Positions 55,857 to 64,000 of a DNA stretch of 64,000 nt are shown one piece after another; within the stretch, counting starts at the first letter, position 1; the number at the start of each line of letters is the position of its first letter. Origin of the DNA: Synechococcus sp. 1G10 (GTDB taxonomy: Bacteria > Cyanobacteriota > Cyanobacteriia > PCC-6307 > Cyanobiaceae); NCBI RefSeq assembly GCF_002252625.1, contig NZ_NQKW01000005.1, forward strand, positions 1 through 64,000, in the 5' to 3' direction. Under the pieces are notes generated by a model. The model was not told the origin of the DNA. It did no database searches and was given only the letters and a program-made list of their open reading frames with translations. The translations under genes and the position numbers were made by a program.

Positions 55857-56268
55857 TTCACTTCGAGCGGAACCCCATCCGTCCCTCTGGTGCACCGCTC
55901 TGGCACTGACCCTGGCCCTGGGCGGTTGTGCGGCGGCGGTGCCCCCGACCACGGACTCTCCACGGCTGCGCCAGGACGAGTGCCTCGATGAGGTCAAGGT
56001 GGATCAGCTGGATGAGGCGCTGGAGCGCTGCGACAAGGTGGTGAACACTTTCCCGCTTGAGGCCCGTCCCCTCAGCGACCGCTTCGTGATCCACACCCTC
56101 AGGGGCGAGCAGATCAGGGCCTGCCAGGACATCGAGAGGGCGGCGGAGCTGCTCAAGGCCACCAGCAACGGCAAACCGGCGAAGGATGCCGAAGATCCTC
56201 AACTGGTCATAGACATTGGTGTGCGCCAGGAAAGCTGCCGTGACATCCCATCCGCCACGGCACCCTGA
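55837..56268 (+). CDS. predicted lipoprotein, unknown function
   Basis: 143 aa from GTG 55837. A signal peptide with lipobox LALGGCAAA predicts lipid attachment at the Cys. The mature part has DECLDEVKVDQLDEALERCD and a helical pattern with paired Cys (ERCDKVV, IRACQDI, QESCRD), perhaps one TPR-like unit. It overlaps the gene before it by 20 nt, suggesting they are made together. Confidence 0.6.
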   Translation: MTAIPTDSLRAEPHPSLWCTALALTLALGGCAAAVPPTTDSPRLRQDECLDEVKVDQLDEALERCDKVVNTFPLEARPLSDRFVIHTLRGEQIRACQDIERAAELLKATSNGKPAKDAEDPQLVIDIGVRQESCRDIPSATAP

Positions 56269-56286
56269 CTCAGGCGGCCCCCTGAC

Positions 56287-57903
56287 TCACCAGGCCTCCA
56301 GCAACTGGCGCACCATCGCCGGCAGGGCCTGACGGCGCAGGATCGCCTGACGTCCCCCGAGGGCAAGGGCAATCCGCTCAGCCTTGCTGGCAATCAGCCC
56401 ATCCACCAGCTGATCGGCCACCCCCAGCTGCAGCCAATGAGTGGTGAGGGGCCCGGTCATGCCGATGCGATGGGCACGGTCCTCGGCCTGCTCGGTGTCG
56501 CCCGGGGTCCAGGGCCTCTCCAGCAGCACCACATGGCTGGCACGGTGCAGGGTGAAGCCGAGGCCCGCCACCGCGAAGGTGGCCACCAGCAGGGGTACCC
56601 GGCCCGCCTGGAAGGACTCCACCTGGCGCTGCCGCTGCGGCGGCCTGAGCCGGCCTGTGAGCACCGCCCCACCCAGGTTCGCGGCCAGCCGCTCTGCAGG
56701 TGCCACGAAAGCCGTGAACACCACCACCGCCGCGCCGCCTGCGAGCAACTCAGCCACCAGAGCCTGGGCCGCTGGCAGCTTGTATTGCGCTCCGATCTGC
56801 CTGAGGGCCGTGAGCATCGCCAGGGATTCCGCATCGCGGCGCACCTCGCCGCGGGCAGCCCGCAGGCGGTATTGCTCCACGCGCTGCTGCAGTTCATGCT
56901 CGAACCCCTGGGCCTCGCTGGGATCGAGCGTCACGGGGCAGATCAGACGGTGCTTTGGGGGGAGATCGAGGCAATCCTGCTTGCGCCGGTGCAGCACCAG
57001 GGGCTGAATCAGACGGTGTAGGTCCTCCAGGCGTTCAGCACCGTTGGCCTGCCAGAGGCGGCGCCCGCCTCTTTCGCGCCAATGGCCCTGGCAGTAGGTC
57101 TGCTCAAAGCTGAGCTGGTCCCGGCCGAGGGGGTGATCGATCGCCGCCAGCAGGGGGAACAGCTGCGATGGGCGGCCGTTCTTCATCGGGGTGCCGCTCA
57201 GAAGCCAGATCGCCCGCAGGCGCGGGTGACGGGCCAGGCGCAGCAGCGCCCGGGTGCGCAGTGCCCCCAGGTTCTGCGCGAAGTGGGCTTCATCCACGAT
57301 CAGGACGGTGCCTGCAGGGGGCAGCTCCACTGGCAGCCGCGCCCAGCTGAACAGCTCCACGGCCAGTTCCAGGGCCAGGGACTCCTGCCGCCAGAGATCG
57401 TGAAGACCCACCGGAGCCACCACGGCTATGCGGCAGTCGGCGCAGCGTGACAGGGCCCGAGCCGCCACCAGAGCTGTGAGGGTTTTGCCCAGACCCATCG
57501 CATGGGCCAGCACCGCCCCACGGCGAGCCAGCAGCCAGCGGGCCGCCGTGCGCTGGTGGCCGAACAGCTGCCTCCCATCCGGCAAAGGAACCTCCAGCTG
57601 GGCCGCCGCCACCAGCTGACGGTGCGGCGGCAGTGGCGGCAGGGGCTGGCGCAGCCAGGCCATCCACTGGGCCAGATCGGGCTCGATTGCGAAGCGACCC
57701 CCCAACAGAGCCTCCAGCTGACCAGCGGCCTCGAGCGGAAACTCCCAGCCAGGGCGCTGGGGCCGCCAGCGGCCCGCCGGCCTGATCCTGCGCAGCTGGG
57801 CCTGGGTGACCGGATCGAAGGGTGAGATGACCTCGATCAGACCGCAGGATCCAAGCCGCAGCAGGCAGCGCGACTGCGTCCCTCGCGTGGCTCGCAGGGA
57901 CAC
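56287..57903 (-). CDS. SNF2-family helicase, SMARCAL1-like
   Basis: 538 aa. N-terminal 80 residues carry a HARP-like segment (RRIRPAGRWRPQRPGWEFPL). The ATPase has Walker A in AMGLGKT (135-141), DEAH at 204-207 (LIVDEAHF), LLSGTPMKN, and motif VI QAEDRAHRIGMTGP. SMARCAL1-type enzymes anneal or remodel DNA forks rather than unwind. Starts at GTG 57903. Divergent from an HNH nuclease gene 132 nt away. Confidence 0.88.
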   Translation of the reverse strand: MSLRATRGTQSRCLLRLGSCGLIEVISPFDPVTQAQLRRIRPAGRWRPQRPGWEFPLEAAGQLEALLGGRFAIEPDLAQWMAWLRQPLPPLPPHRQLVAAAQLEVPLPDGRQLFGHQRTAARWLLARRGAVLAHAMGLGKTLTALVAARALSRCADCRIAVVAPVGLHDLWRQESLALELAVELFSWARLPVELPPAGTVLIVDEAHFAQNLGALRTRALLRLARHPRLRAIWLLSGTPMKNGRPSQLFPLLAAIDHPLGRDQLSFEQTYCQGHWRERGGRRLWQANGAERLEDLHRLIQPLVLHRRKQDCLDLPPKHRLICPVTLDPSEAQGFEHELQQRVEQYRLRAARGEVRRDAESLAMLTALRQIGAQYKLPAAQALVAELLAGGAAVVVFTAFVAPAERLAANLGGAVLTGRLRPPQRQRQVESFQAGRVPLLVATFAVAGLGFTLHRASHVVLLERPWTPGDTEQAEDRAHRIGMTGPLTTHWLQLGVADQLVDGLIASKAERIALALGGRQAILRRQALPAMVRQLLEAW

Positions 57904-58035
57904 CGCCGCGCTTCATGGATCTGGATTCTAGTCAGCCTGGCGCCGTGAACCAGCCCTGGCAATCAGCTTGGGGAATTGAAGTCGTCGACACATTGACAGA
58001 ACAGAAGCCATGGGCAAACTGTCCGCAATCGAGGC

Positions 58036-58455
58036 ATGGGAATGCAGGTCAGGGATGCGGTCTTCCTTGAGGATCTCTGCCCCAAGTTGCGTGTCAGGCG
58101 CTGGAGACAATCCCTGCACAAACAGACCCAACATCGCTGTATTTACTGCGGCAATCGCTCCGAATCAATTGATCATCTGCAGCCACGCTGCCGCGGCGGT
58201 CTGAGCGTGACCGAAAACTGTGTTCCCGCCTGCCTGGCCTGCAACGGCCACAAAAGCGACGCCGATGCCTTCGACTGGTACCGGCGCCAGCGCTTCTACG
58301 ACCCACGCCGGGCAATGGCGATCCGGGCCTGGATGGAGGGTGACCTGCGTCTGGCAGTGCGTCTGCTGCAGTGGGCCACTCCCGAACCAGCCGCGGCAAC
58401 CCACCAGGGCCCGGCCCTGCCGCAGTGCCCGACCATGACTCTGCAGGCGGCCTGA
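58036..58455 (+). CDS. HNH endonuclease
   Basis: 139 aa. The zinc-stabilised HNH core is complete: CIYC (Cys 35, 38), SIDHLQPRCRGG (Asp 46, His 47), ENCVPACLACNGHKSD with Asn 61, Cys 66, 69 and His 72. Nicking or cutting of DNA is the family activity. Such genes are common and stable in picocyanobacteria, so a role in housekeeping DNA repair is as likely as one in mobility. ATG 58036. Confidence 0.85.
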   Translation: MGMQVRDAVFLEDLCPKLRVRRWRQSLHKQTQHRCIYCGNRSESIDHLQPRCRGGLSVTENCVPACLACNGHKSDADAFDWYRRQRFYDPRRAMAIRAWMEGDLRLAVRLLQWATPEPAAATHQGPALPQCPTMTLQAA

Positions 58456-58481
58456 AGCCAGGACGCCGTCCAAAGACCCCA

Positions 58482-58700
58482 TCACCAGACCCGGCAGGCC
58501 GCGGGTCCGTTGTGGCGCTCGCAGATCGCCGCGAGTTGCTCGGGCTGCTCAGGCGCCACCAAGGCGGCCGTGAGTACCAGGGCCACCACCAACAGAGGAA
58601 GAGCAGCCACGGCATGGGGGAAGCTCCAGGGGCGCCCCCGGCCGGGGCGGACCAGGCTCGTGGGGAGGAGACGGGGTGTAGAGAAGCAGGAGGCGGCCAT
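58482..58700 (-). CDS. small single-helix membrane protein
   Basis: 72 aa. One hydrophobic helix (HAVAALPLLVVALVLTAALV) and a short C-terminal tail EQLAAICERHNGPAACRVW with two Cys that could pair on the outer side. The tail resembles a small picocyanobacterial family I have seen before. The start is uncertain (ATG 58700 has no ribosome site). Function unknown. Confidence 0.55.
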   Translation of the reverse strand: MAASCFSTPRLLPTSLVRPGRGRPWSFPHAVAALPLLVVALVLTAALVAPEQPEQLAAICERHNGPAACRVW

Positions 58701-58732
58701 TCAGCGAATCAAGCAGTGATACAGGTGTACTC

Positions 58733-59653
58733 ATGGTGAGTGCTGTTGTCAACCGCAGCCAGTGGAGGGGAGCCTCCGGCCGGATGCTGGTGCTGGGGGG
58801 CGGCTACAGCGGCAAGAACTTCGCCATGGCCGTGGCCGCCACCGGCATGCCGGTGCACATCAGCCACCGCCCCGGTGGCGCTCCCGTGGTCGGAGCAGGA
58901 ATCAACCCGGTGGCCTTCGCCAGCGAGCTACGCCCGGGACTCGAGCCAGCCGCCCTGGAGGACGTGACCCATGTGCTGGTCACCGTTCCCCCCGGCCGTG
59001 ACGGAAAGGATCCTGTGCTGGAGAGCCTGGGCACCACCCTCGCCAGCCTGCCGCTGCAATGGCTGGGCTACCTCTCCACCTCTGGGGTCTATGGCGATCG
59101 TGCCGGCGCCTGGGTCCAGGAAAGCGACACCCCCGCACCGGGACTGCCCCGCAGCCGGGCACGGCTGGCCTGCGAACAGGCGTGGCAGGCTAGTGGCCTG
59201 CCCCTGCAGGTGTTCCGCCTGCCGGCGATCTATGGACCCGGCCGCTGCCCGTTCAACGGCCTGCGTAGCGGCACTAGCCGCCTGATCCACAAACCCGCCC
59301 AGGTGTTCAGCCGCATCCACGTCGATGACATCACTGGAGCCCTGCTGCACAACCTCGCCCTGCCGCGTGCCCAGCGGCCGGCAGTACTCAACCTGGCTGA
59401 CGACAGACCCTGCCCATCCAGTGAAACCCTCGGCTACGCCGCCCACCTGCTGAACTGCAAATTACCCGAGGTGGAGCCCTATGGACGGATCCAGGAGAGC
59501 CTCAGTCCGATGGCCCGCAGCTTCTGGAGCGAGAACCGGCGCACCAGCAACCGGCGCCTGTGCGTCGAGCTCGGCTACCAGTTGCGCTACCCCAGCTACC
59601 GGGAAGGGTTCAGAGCCTGCCTGCTGGAGGAAGAACGCTGGGCTGGTGGCTGA
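58733..59653 (+). CDS. NAD-dependent epimerase/dehydratase-like protein
   Basis: 306 aa Rossmann protein of the extended SDR/YeeZ-like group. MLVLGGGYSGKNFAMAVAAT is the dinucleotide site, LQWLGYLSTSGVYGDRAGAW the middle block and FRLPAIYGPGRCPFNGLRSG the sugar-binding side. The usual YxxxK is replaced by PRSRARLACEQ, where Tyr is absent, so a classic epimerase reaction is doubtful. Role unknown. ATG 58733. Confidence 0.75.
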   Translation: MVSAVVNRSQWRGASGRMLVLGGGYSGKNFAMAVAATGMPVHISHRPGGAPVVGAGINPVAFASELRPGLEPAALEDVTHVLVTVPPGRDGKDPVLESLGTTLASLPLQWLGYLSTSGVYGDRAGAWVQESDTPAPGLPRSRARLACEQAWQASGLPLQVFRLPAIYGPGRCPFNGLRSGTSRLIHKPAQVFSRIHVDDITGALLHNLALPRAQRPAVLNLADDRPCPSSETLGYAAHLLNCKLPEVEPYGRIQESLSPMARSFWSENRRTSNRRLCVELGYQLRYPSYREGFRACLLEEERWAGG

Positions 59654-59686
59654 CACCAAGGACCAGCTCAGCTGCCGTCAGAGGGC

Positions 59687-59866
59687 TCAGCGGGGGGCTG
59701 GCTGCCCCTGCTCCGGGCACACCGGAGTCGCCAGCGGTTGCAGATTGGTGAGGTTGGGAATGTTCAGATCAGCGTTCAAGCGGCACCAGTCGATCACCAC
59801 CCATTTCCTCTGCAACCCGTGAGCCAGGCCCAGCACCAGTCCCCCCAGAAGCAACCAGCGGATCAT
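59687..59866 (-). CDS. small single-helix protein divergent from pdxA
   Basis: 59 aa. MIRWLLLGGLVLGLAHGLQR is one membrane helix or uncleaved signal; the rest, WVVIDWCRLNADLNIPNLTN, is compact. The start CATG is shared with the pdxA start on the other strand. Seems conserved in this clade; function unknown. Confidence 0.6.
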   Translation of the reverse strand: MIRWLLLGGLVLGLAHGLQRKWVVIDWCRLNADLNIPNLTNLQPLATPVCPEQGQPAPR

Positions 59867-60887
59867 GACTCTCCAAGCCACTGGAAAGAACGCTAAGCAA
59901 GGCTTGATCGCCGTGGCACTTGGAGATCCCGCCGGCATCGGCGCTGAGGTGACCCTCAAGTCCCTGGCGGCCCTGCAGGCGAGGTGCTCAGCTGTGGATG
60001 TGGTGCTGGTGGGCTGCCGCCGCTGGCTGGAGCAGACCTATATGGACCTGCGCGACCGCAGCGGGACGCCGCTGGCGGATCCAGCTGGTTTCCCCATCCT
60101 TGATCGGCCCCTGCAGGAGAGGATCGAACCGGGCCAGGGGACCGCGGCCAGCGGTGCCGCCAGCTTCGCCTGGTTGAGTGCGGCTGCGGATCTGGTGCTC
60201 AGTAGCCAGGCCCTGGCTCTGACCACGGCGCCCATCGCCAAACACGCCTGGCACGCCGCCGGTCATCGCTACCCGGGTCAGACCGAGCGGCTGGCGGAAC
60301 TCTGTGGGCGGAAGCAGGCCTCGATGCTGTTCACCGCCCGCTCACCAGGTGGCGGCTGGCGGCTGAACACGTTGCTGGCCACAACCCACATTCCCCTGGC
60401 CCAGGTTCCCCTGGCCCTCAACCCCGCCCTTGTGGAGCATCAACTGGATGTGCTGCTGGCGTTCTGCCAGCGCTTCATCGCCCATCCCAGCCTGACGGTG
60501 GCTGGTCTGAATCCCCATGCAGGCGAGGGCGGCCAGCTGGGGAAGGAGGAGCAGGACTGGCTGATTCCCCTGCTGGAGAGCTGGCGTCAGCGACACCCCA
60601 CGGTGACCTTGAGGGGACCGCTGCCGCCTGACAGCTGCTGGCTGGGTGCAGCGGCTGCCTGGCGAGGCGAAGGACAGGGAGCCGACGGTTACCTGGCGCT
60701 GTATCACGATCAGGGCCTGATCCCGGTCAAGCTGCTGGCCTTCGATGCCGCCGTGAACACCACCCTGGGGCTGCCCTTCCTGCGCACTTCTCCAGATCAC
60801 GGCACCGGCTTCGACATTGCCGGCTCAGGCCTGGCGCGAGCCGACAGCATGTTGGCGGCCCTGGAAACGGCCTGGGAACTGGGCTGA
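59865..60887 (+). CDS. pdxA: 4-hydroxythreonine-4-phosphate dehydrogenase
   Basis: 340 aa. It oxidises 4-hydroxythreonine phosphate in pyridoxal phosphate synthesis. IAVALGDPAGIGAEVTLKSL at the start, TAPIAKHAWHAAGHRYPGQT with metal-binding His, GLNPHAGEGGQLGKEE and GYLALYHDQGLIPVKLLAFD, then LRTSPDHGTGFDIAG are the family's blocks. ATG 59865. Complete. Confidence 0.96.
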   Translation: MTLQATGKNAKQGLIAVALGDPAGIGAEVTLKSLAALQARCSAVDVVLVGCRRWLEQTYMDLRDRSGTPLADPAGFPILDRPLQERIEPGQGTAASGAASFAWLSAAADLVLSSQALALTTAPIAKHAWHAAGHRYPGQTERLAELCGRKQASMLFTARSPGGGWRLNTLLATTHIPLAQVPLALNPALVEHQLDVLLAFCQRFIAHPSLTVAGLNPHAGEGGQLGKEEQDWLIPLLESWRQRHPTVTLRGPLPPDSCWLGAAAAWRGEGQGADGYLALYHDQGLIPVKLLAFDAAVNTTLGLPFLRTSPDHGTGFDIAGSGLARADSMLAALETAWELG

Positions 60888-60926
60888 GCCGAGACACTCT
60901 TCAGGACAACTCGGGGCCGCGGGATT

Positions 60927-61418
60927 TCAGGAGGGCTTGACCCGCAGCAGCACCTGGCCGAATTCCACCGGTGTGCCGTTCTCCACCAGAATTTCCACGA
61001 GTTCACCGCTGACTTCGGCCTCCAGCTCGTTCATCAGCTTCATGGCCTCGAGGATGCAGACAGGCTGTCCAACACTGATGCGGCTGCCGATTTCCACGAA
61101 GGGGGGATCTGCCGGCGAGGGGGAGCGGTAGAAGGTGCCCACCATCGGGGCAGTGATGTCGACCAGATCGGCCCGGAGCGCCGATGGGGCCGGCGGCGGG
61201 CTGGATGGGGCCGTGACACCGGCTGGACCCGGCGCCGGAGCAGCTGGCACCGCCATGGGGGGCTGGGGCGGAAGCGGAGCTGGGGCCAACGCCACTGGGG
61301 CCGGCAGGTTGCGGCGCACCTCCAGGCGGAAGTCGTCACCCTCGAGCTTCAGCTCCTGGATGTCGCTCTGCTCCAGAAAGATGAGGAGTTGATGCAGTTG
61401 GTCGTTGTCGAGCTGCAT
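60927..61418 (-). CDS. accB: biotin carboxyl carrier protein of acetyl-CoA carboxylase
   Basis: 163 aa. The biotinylated Lys is 127 in [15 protein letters not shown]; residues 85-163 form the biotinyl domain, after a Pro/Ala-rich linker (42-80). It carries CO2 for fatty acid synthesis. It follows efp by 5 nt on the same strand, a common bacterial pair. Confidence 0.96.
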   Translation of the reverse strand: MQLDNDQLHQLLIFLEQSDIQELKLEGDDFRLEVRRNLPAPVALAPAPLPPQPPMAVPAAPAPGPAGVTAPSSPPPAPSALRADLVDITAPMVGTFYRSPSPADPPFVEIGSRISVGQPVCILEAMKLMNELEAEVSGELVEILVENGTPVEFGQVLLRVKPS

Positions 61419-61423
61419 GGCAA

Positions 61424-61984
61424 TCAGGACTCTCGCCCTAGATAAGTGTCGTTACGCGTGTCGATCTTGATCTTCTCGCCGATGGTGATGAACAGGGGCA
61501 CCATCACCTGGGCACCGGTCTCGACGATGGCGGGCTTGGTCCCCCCGGTGGCGGTGTCACCCTTGACGCCAGGATCGGTCTGGGTGACCTCGAGCACCAC
61601 GGAGTTGGGCAGCTCCACTTCAAGGGGAGAGCCGTTCCAGGACACCACATTCACCTCCATGCCCTCCTTCAGGTATTTGCGCCCATCACCGATCTGCTTG
61701 GCGGTGAGGCGGGTCTCCTCGTAAGAGGCCATGTCCATGAAGACGTACTCATCCGCCTCCATGTAGGTGTGTTGCAGGGTTGATTTCTCGAGCTGGGCCT
61801 GGGCAAGGGTTTCGCCAGCGCGGAAGGTCTTCTCGACCACGCTGCCGCTCTGCACGGCCTTGAGTTTGGTGCGCACGAAAGCAGAACCCTTGCCGGGCTT
61901 GACGTGAAGGAACTCGACGACCCTCCAGACCTGTCCATCGAGCTCGATGGTGGTGCCAGTTCGGAAGTCGTTGCTCGAGATCAT
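61424..61984 (-). CDS. efp: elongation factor P
   Basis: 186 aa. It relieves ribosome stalling at polyproline stretches. [20 protein letters not shown] begins the KOW-like domain, and the tip Lys 32 in KPGKGSAF is the residue that is modified in species with EpmAB; the Lys form argues against EarP-type rhamnosylation. ATG 61984 gives the family's usual length. Proline-rich proteins are frequent in this window (AccB, DnaX, RNase J), so EF-P has clients here. Confidence 0.96.
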   Translation of the reverse strand: MISSNDFRTGTTIELDGQVWRVVEFLHVKPGKGSAFVRTKLKAVQSGSVVEKTFRAGETLAQAQLEKSTLQHTYMEADEYVFMDMASYEETRLTAKQIGDGRKYLKEGMEVNVVSWNGSPLEVELPNSVVLEVTQTDPGVKGDTATGGTKPAIVETGAQVMVPLFITIGEKIKIDTRNDTYLGRES

Positions 61985-62113
61985 TCCGGCGAAACGGGTG
62001 AGCGGGATTGTACGGCTGGCCGTTGAACCCCCTGTGGCACTGGATCTGGGGCCCATCGAGCTGTGCCAAAGTCCGAGGAACGGCAGAACGCCCGGAGACC
62101 GGCAGGGACAGCC

Positions 62114-63256
62114 ATGAACAGGAGTTCGCAACAACCGCAGACCCCCCGGCCGGAGCAGCAGCCGACCGAGCAGCGTCAGAGCCCCTGGCGGATCCTCTCG
62201 CTTCTGCTGATGGCGCTGGTGCTCACCTGCGGCACCAGCTTTGGCCGGGTCAGCCCGGCGGCGGCGGCCCTTCCTCCGGGGAACGCCGTCACCGATCCAG
62301 CAGCACTGCTGCGCAACGCCTTACCGATCGAGCAGCAGGATCTGCAGAAGCTGCAGCATCGCCTCGAAGACAGCAGCGACGACCTGCGTGCCAAGCGCTG
62401 GAGCGCCCTCACCGGCAATGCCCGCAAAGCCCAGGCGCAGTTGAGCAGCCGCCGCTCCGCCCTGCTGACAGCCTTCCAGCCCGAGCAGCGCGAGCAGGCC
62501 ACGACCCTGCTGGCCAACCTTGAGTCTGAGTTGCAGGCGGTGTCCGAAGCCGCCGAGCGACAGGACCGCGAGGCCTTCCTGACCACCCGCCGCAGGGCCC
62601 TGAGCACCATCGGTGCGGCGGAAGCATTGTTGGTGGGACCGTTCCCCTTCGAGATTCCGGAACAGTTCGCCGACCTGCCAAGACTGCTGGGTCGCGCCAC
62701 TGTGAAGCTCACCACCACCAAAGGTGACCTGACTGCCGTGGTGGATGGCTACAACGCACCACTGACCGGCGGAGCTTTCGTCGACCTGGTGCAGCGGGGC
62801 TTCTACGACGACCTGCCCTTCATCCGCGCCGAGGACTTCTACGTCCTGCAGACCGGCGATCCGAAAGGTTCCGCCAGCGGCTATGTGGACGCCTCCGGCC
62901 AGGAGAGGAAGGTGCCCCTGGAGATCATGGTGCCGGGTCAGAGCAAGCCCTACTACAACCAGACCTTTGAGGACCTCGGCCTGTTCAAGGCCACACCGGT
63001 GCTGCCGTTCGCAACCAAGGGAACCCTGGGCTGGGCCCACTCAGATACAGCCCTCGACGATGGCTCTTCCCAGTTCTTCCTGTTCCTGTTCGAAGCGGAA
63101 CTGACCCCGGCGGGCCTCAATCTGATCGACGGCCGCTACGCCGCCTTCGGCTACGTGGTGGAGGGCTTCGATGTCCTCCAGGAGCTCACTGCCGACGACG
63201 GCATCGTCAAGGCGACTGTGGTGGATGGTGCTGGCAACCTGCGGCCCCATGCCTGA
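62114..63256 (+). CDS. exported cyclophilin-type peptidyl-prolyl isomerase
   Basis: 380 aa from ATG 62114. Signal peptide with hydrophobic core [18 protein letters not shown] and cleavage near AAAALPPG. A helical segment (about 70-190) precedes a cyclophilin-like domain ([60 protein letters not shown]). This layout matches the lumenal TLP40-like immunophilins that act on photosystem II. GTG 62063 is an alternative start. It overlaps thiL by 8 nt. Confidence 0.88.
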   Translation: MNRSSQQPQTPRPEQQPTEQRQSPWRILSLLLMALVLTCGTSFGRVSPAAAALPPGNAVTDPAALLRNALPIEQQDLQKLQHRLEDSSDDLRAKRWSALTGNARKAQAQLSSRRSALLTAFQPEQREQATTLLANLESELQAVSEAAERQDREAFLTTRRRALSTIGAAEALLVGPFPFEIPEQFADLPRLLGRATVKLTTTKGDLTAVVDGYNAPLTGGAFVDLVQRGFYDDLPFIRAEDFYVLQTGDPKGSASGYVDASGQERKVPLEIMVPGQSKPYYNQTFEDLGLFKATPVLPFATKGTLGWAHSDTALDDGSSQFFLFLFEAELTPAGLNLIDGRYAAFGYVVEGFDVLQELTADDGIVKATVVDGAGNLRPHA

Positions 63257-64000
63257 GGGCGTCAGCAACGCGCCCACACTGGCTGATCTGGGGGAATGGG
63301 AGCTGATCAGACGGTTGGGAGCCTTTGCTCCTCCCGGTCAGTTCGCCGATGACGCCGCCCTGCTGGACGGCAGCTCGGAGCGGGCCCTGGTGGTCAACAC
63401 CGACGTCCTGGTGGAGGGAATCCATTTCAGTGACGCCACCATGGCCGCCGAGGATGTGGGTTGGCGGGCAGCGGCGGCCAACCTCTCGGACCTCGCTGCC
63501 ATGGGCTGCCGGGACGTGCTTGGGCTGACGGTGGCCCTGGTGGCGCCGGCTGCCACCCCCTGGGCGTGGGTGGAGGGGGCGTACCAGGGGCTGAGCACTG
63601 CCTTGAGGTGTTACGGCGGCACGCTGCTGGGGGGCGATTGCAGTGGCGGTGGCCAGCGCCTGCTCGCCGTCACGGCCCTGGGGCGGCTCGGAGCGGACGG
63701 ACCGATCCGCCGCCTCGATGGACGCCCCGGTGACGCCCTGGTGAGTACCGGACCCCATGGGCTCAGCCGCCTGGGCCTCGCGGCGCTGCTGCAGGAGGTC
63801 CCGTCTCCGGCCGCTCCCGACTGGCACCAGGCCTCACCGGCCCTGCTGGAGCGGAGCGTTCAGGCCCACCGCAGGCCGCGGCCCCGGCTGGATGCTGTGG
63901 CGGCACTGGCCTCATGCCGGCCAGTGGGCTGCCCCTGGCGAGTGGCAGGCACCGACAGCAGCGATGGACTGGTGGCAGCGCTGAAGGTCCTCGCCCAGGG
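63249..64000 (+). CDS. thiL: thiamine-monophosphate kinase, cut by window edge
   Basis: About 250 residues visible before the sequence ends. It phosphorylates thiamine monophosphate to the active cofactor. GQFADDAALLDGSSERALVV and NTDVLVEGIHFSD hold the Asp residues for magnesium and ATP, ANLSDLAAMGCRDVLGLTVA and LLGGDCSGGGQRLLAVTALG follow, and AGTDSSDGLVAAL is the last visible block. ATG 63249 overlaps the previous gene by 8 nt. Confidence 0.93.
   Translation, partial: MPEGVSNAPTLADLGEWELIRRLGAFAPPGQFADDAALLDGSSERALVVNTDVLVEGIHFSDATMAAEDVGWRAAAANLSDLAAMGCRDVLGLTVALVAPAATPWAWVEGAYQGLSTALRCYGGTLLGGDCSGGGQRLLAVTALGRLGADGPIRRLDGRPGDALVSTGPHGLSRLGLAALLQEVPSPAAPDWHQASPALLERSVQAHRRPRPRLDAVAALASCRPVGCPWRVAGTDSSDGLVAALKVLAQ

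Noticed and set aside
1-64000. CRISPR array
   Set aside because: No regularly spaced direct repeats with unique spacers were seen; the only tidy tandem repeat is the 12-bp set at 50589.

Overview
The window looks like a GC-rich, unicellular alpha-cyanobacterium of the Synechococcus/Cyanobium type. The evidence is photosystem II psbZ beside ribH, the sulfolipid pair sqdB-sqdX, a Ycf23 homologue, an aspartate kinase with a double regulatory half, CbiD and CobH of cobalamin synthesis, and many small proteins that resemble picocyanobacterial families. Nearly all of it is densely packed housekeeping sequence with short or overlapping gene junctions. Gene names rest on reading motifs and overall protein character; no database search was run.

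Layout. 1-6578 is an accessory, visibly more AT-rich stretch: an RTX calcium-binding protein, a decayed IS256-family element, a Wzm/Wzt polysaccharide ABC exporter, an aminoglycoside-phosphotransferase-fold kinase, and two IS3-type transposase scraps around it. 6579-9569 holds a GT2-GT4 fusion glycosyltransferase and a convergent rhamnosyltransferase-like GT2. From 9566 to about 50100 the content is core: ribH, psbZ, a VapBC pair, mutS, cobH, holA, lysC, a sugar-phosphate transferase, uvrB, ycf23, tilS, rnj, dapA-asd, tig-clpP-clpX, an LRAT-fold protein, dnaX, a processive GT2, a SpoIID-like protein, rpmI-rplT, thiG, a small Psb34-like protein, sqdB-sqdX, a class B PBP (MrdA-like), guaA, cbiD and a class V aminotransferase.

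50126-53718 is a small genomic island. It begins in an intact tRNA-Gly(CCC) gene and ends in a 46-nt near-copy of that tRNA's 3' half (44/46 identical), the classic signature of site-specific integration into a tRNA. Its cargo is a StbD/RelE-type toxin-antitoxin pair preceded by four 12-bp tandem repeats, and a 794-aa primase-helicase of the AEP-TOTE conflict-system type. No integrase gene is visible. This is the most interesting part of the window.

53751-64000 returns to core and clade-specific genes: several small proteins, a half-size AbrB-type membrane protein, two exported proteins, a SMARCAL1-like SNF2 helicase divergent from an HNH nuclease, an NAD-binding epimerase-like protein, pdxA, accB, efp, a thylakoid-type cyclophilin and the 5' part of thiL, cut by the window edge.

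Recurring habits: 4-nt stop/start overlaps with GTG or TTG starts (TTGA, GTGA), and divergent genes whose start codons share one CATG.
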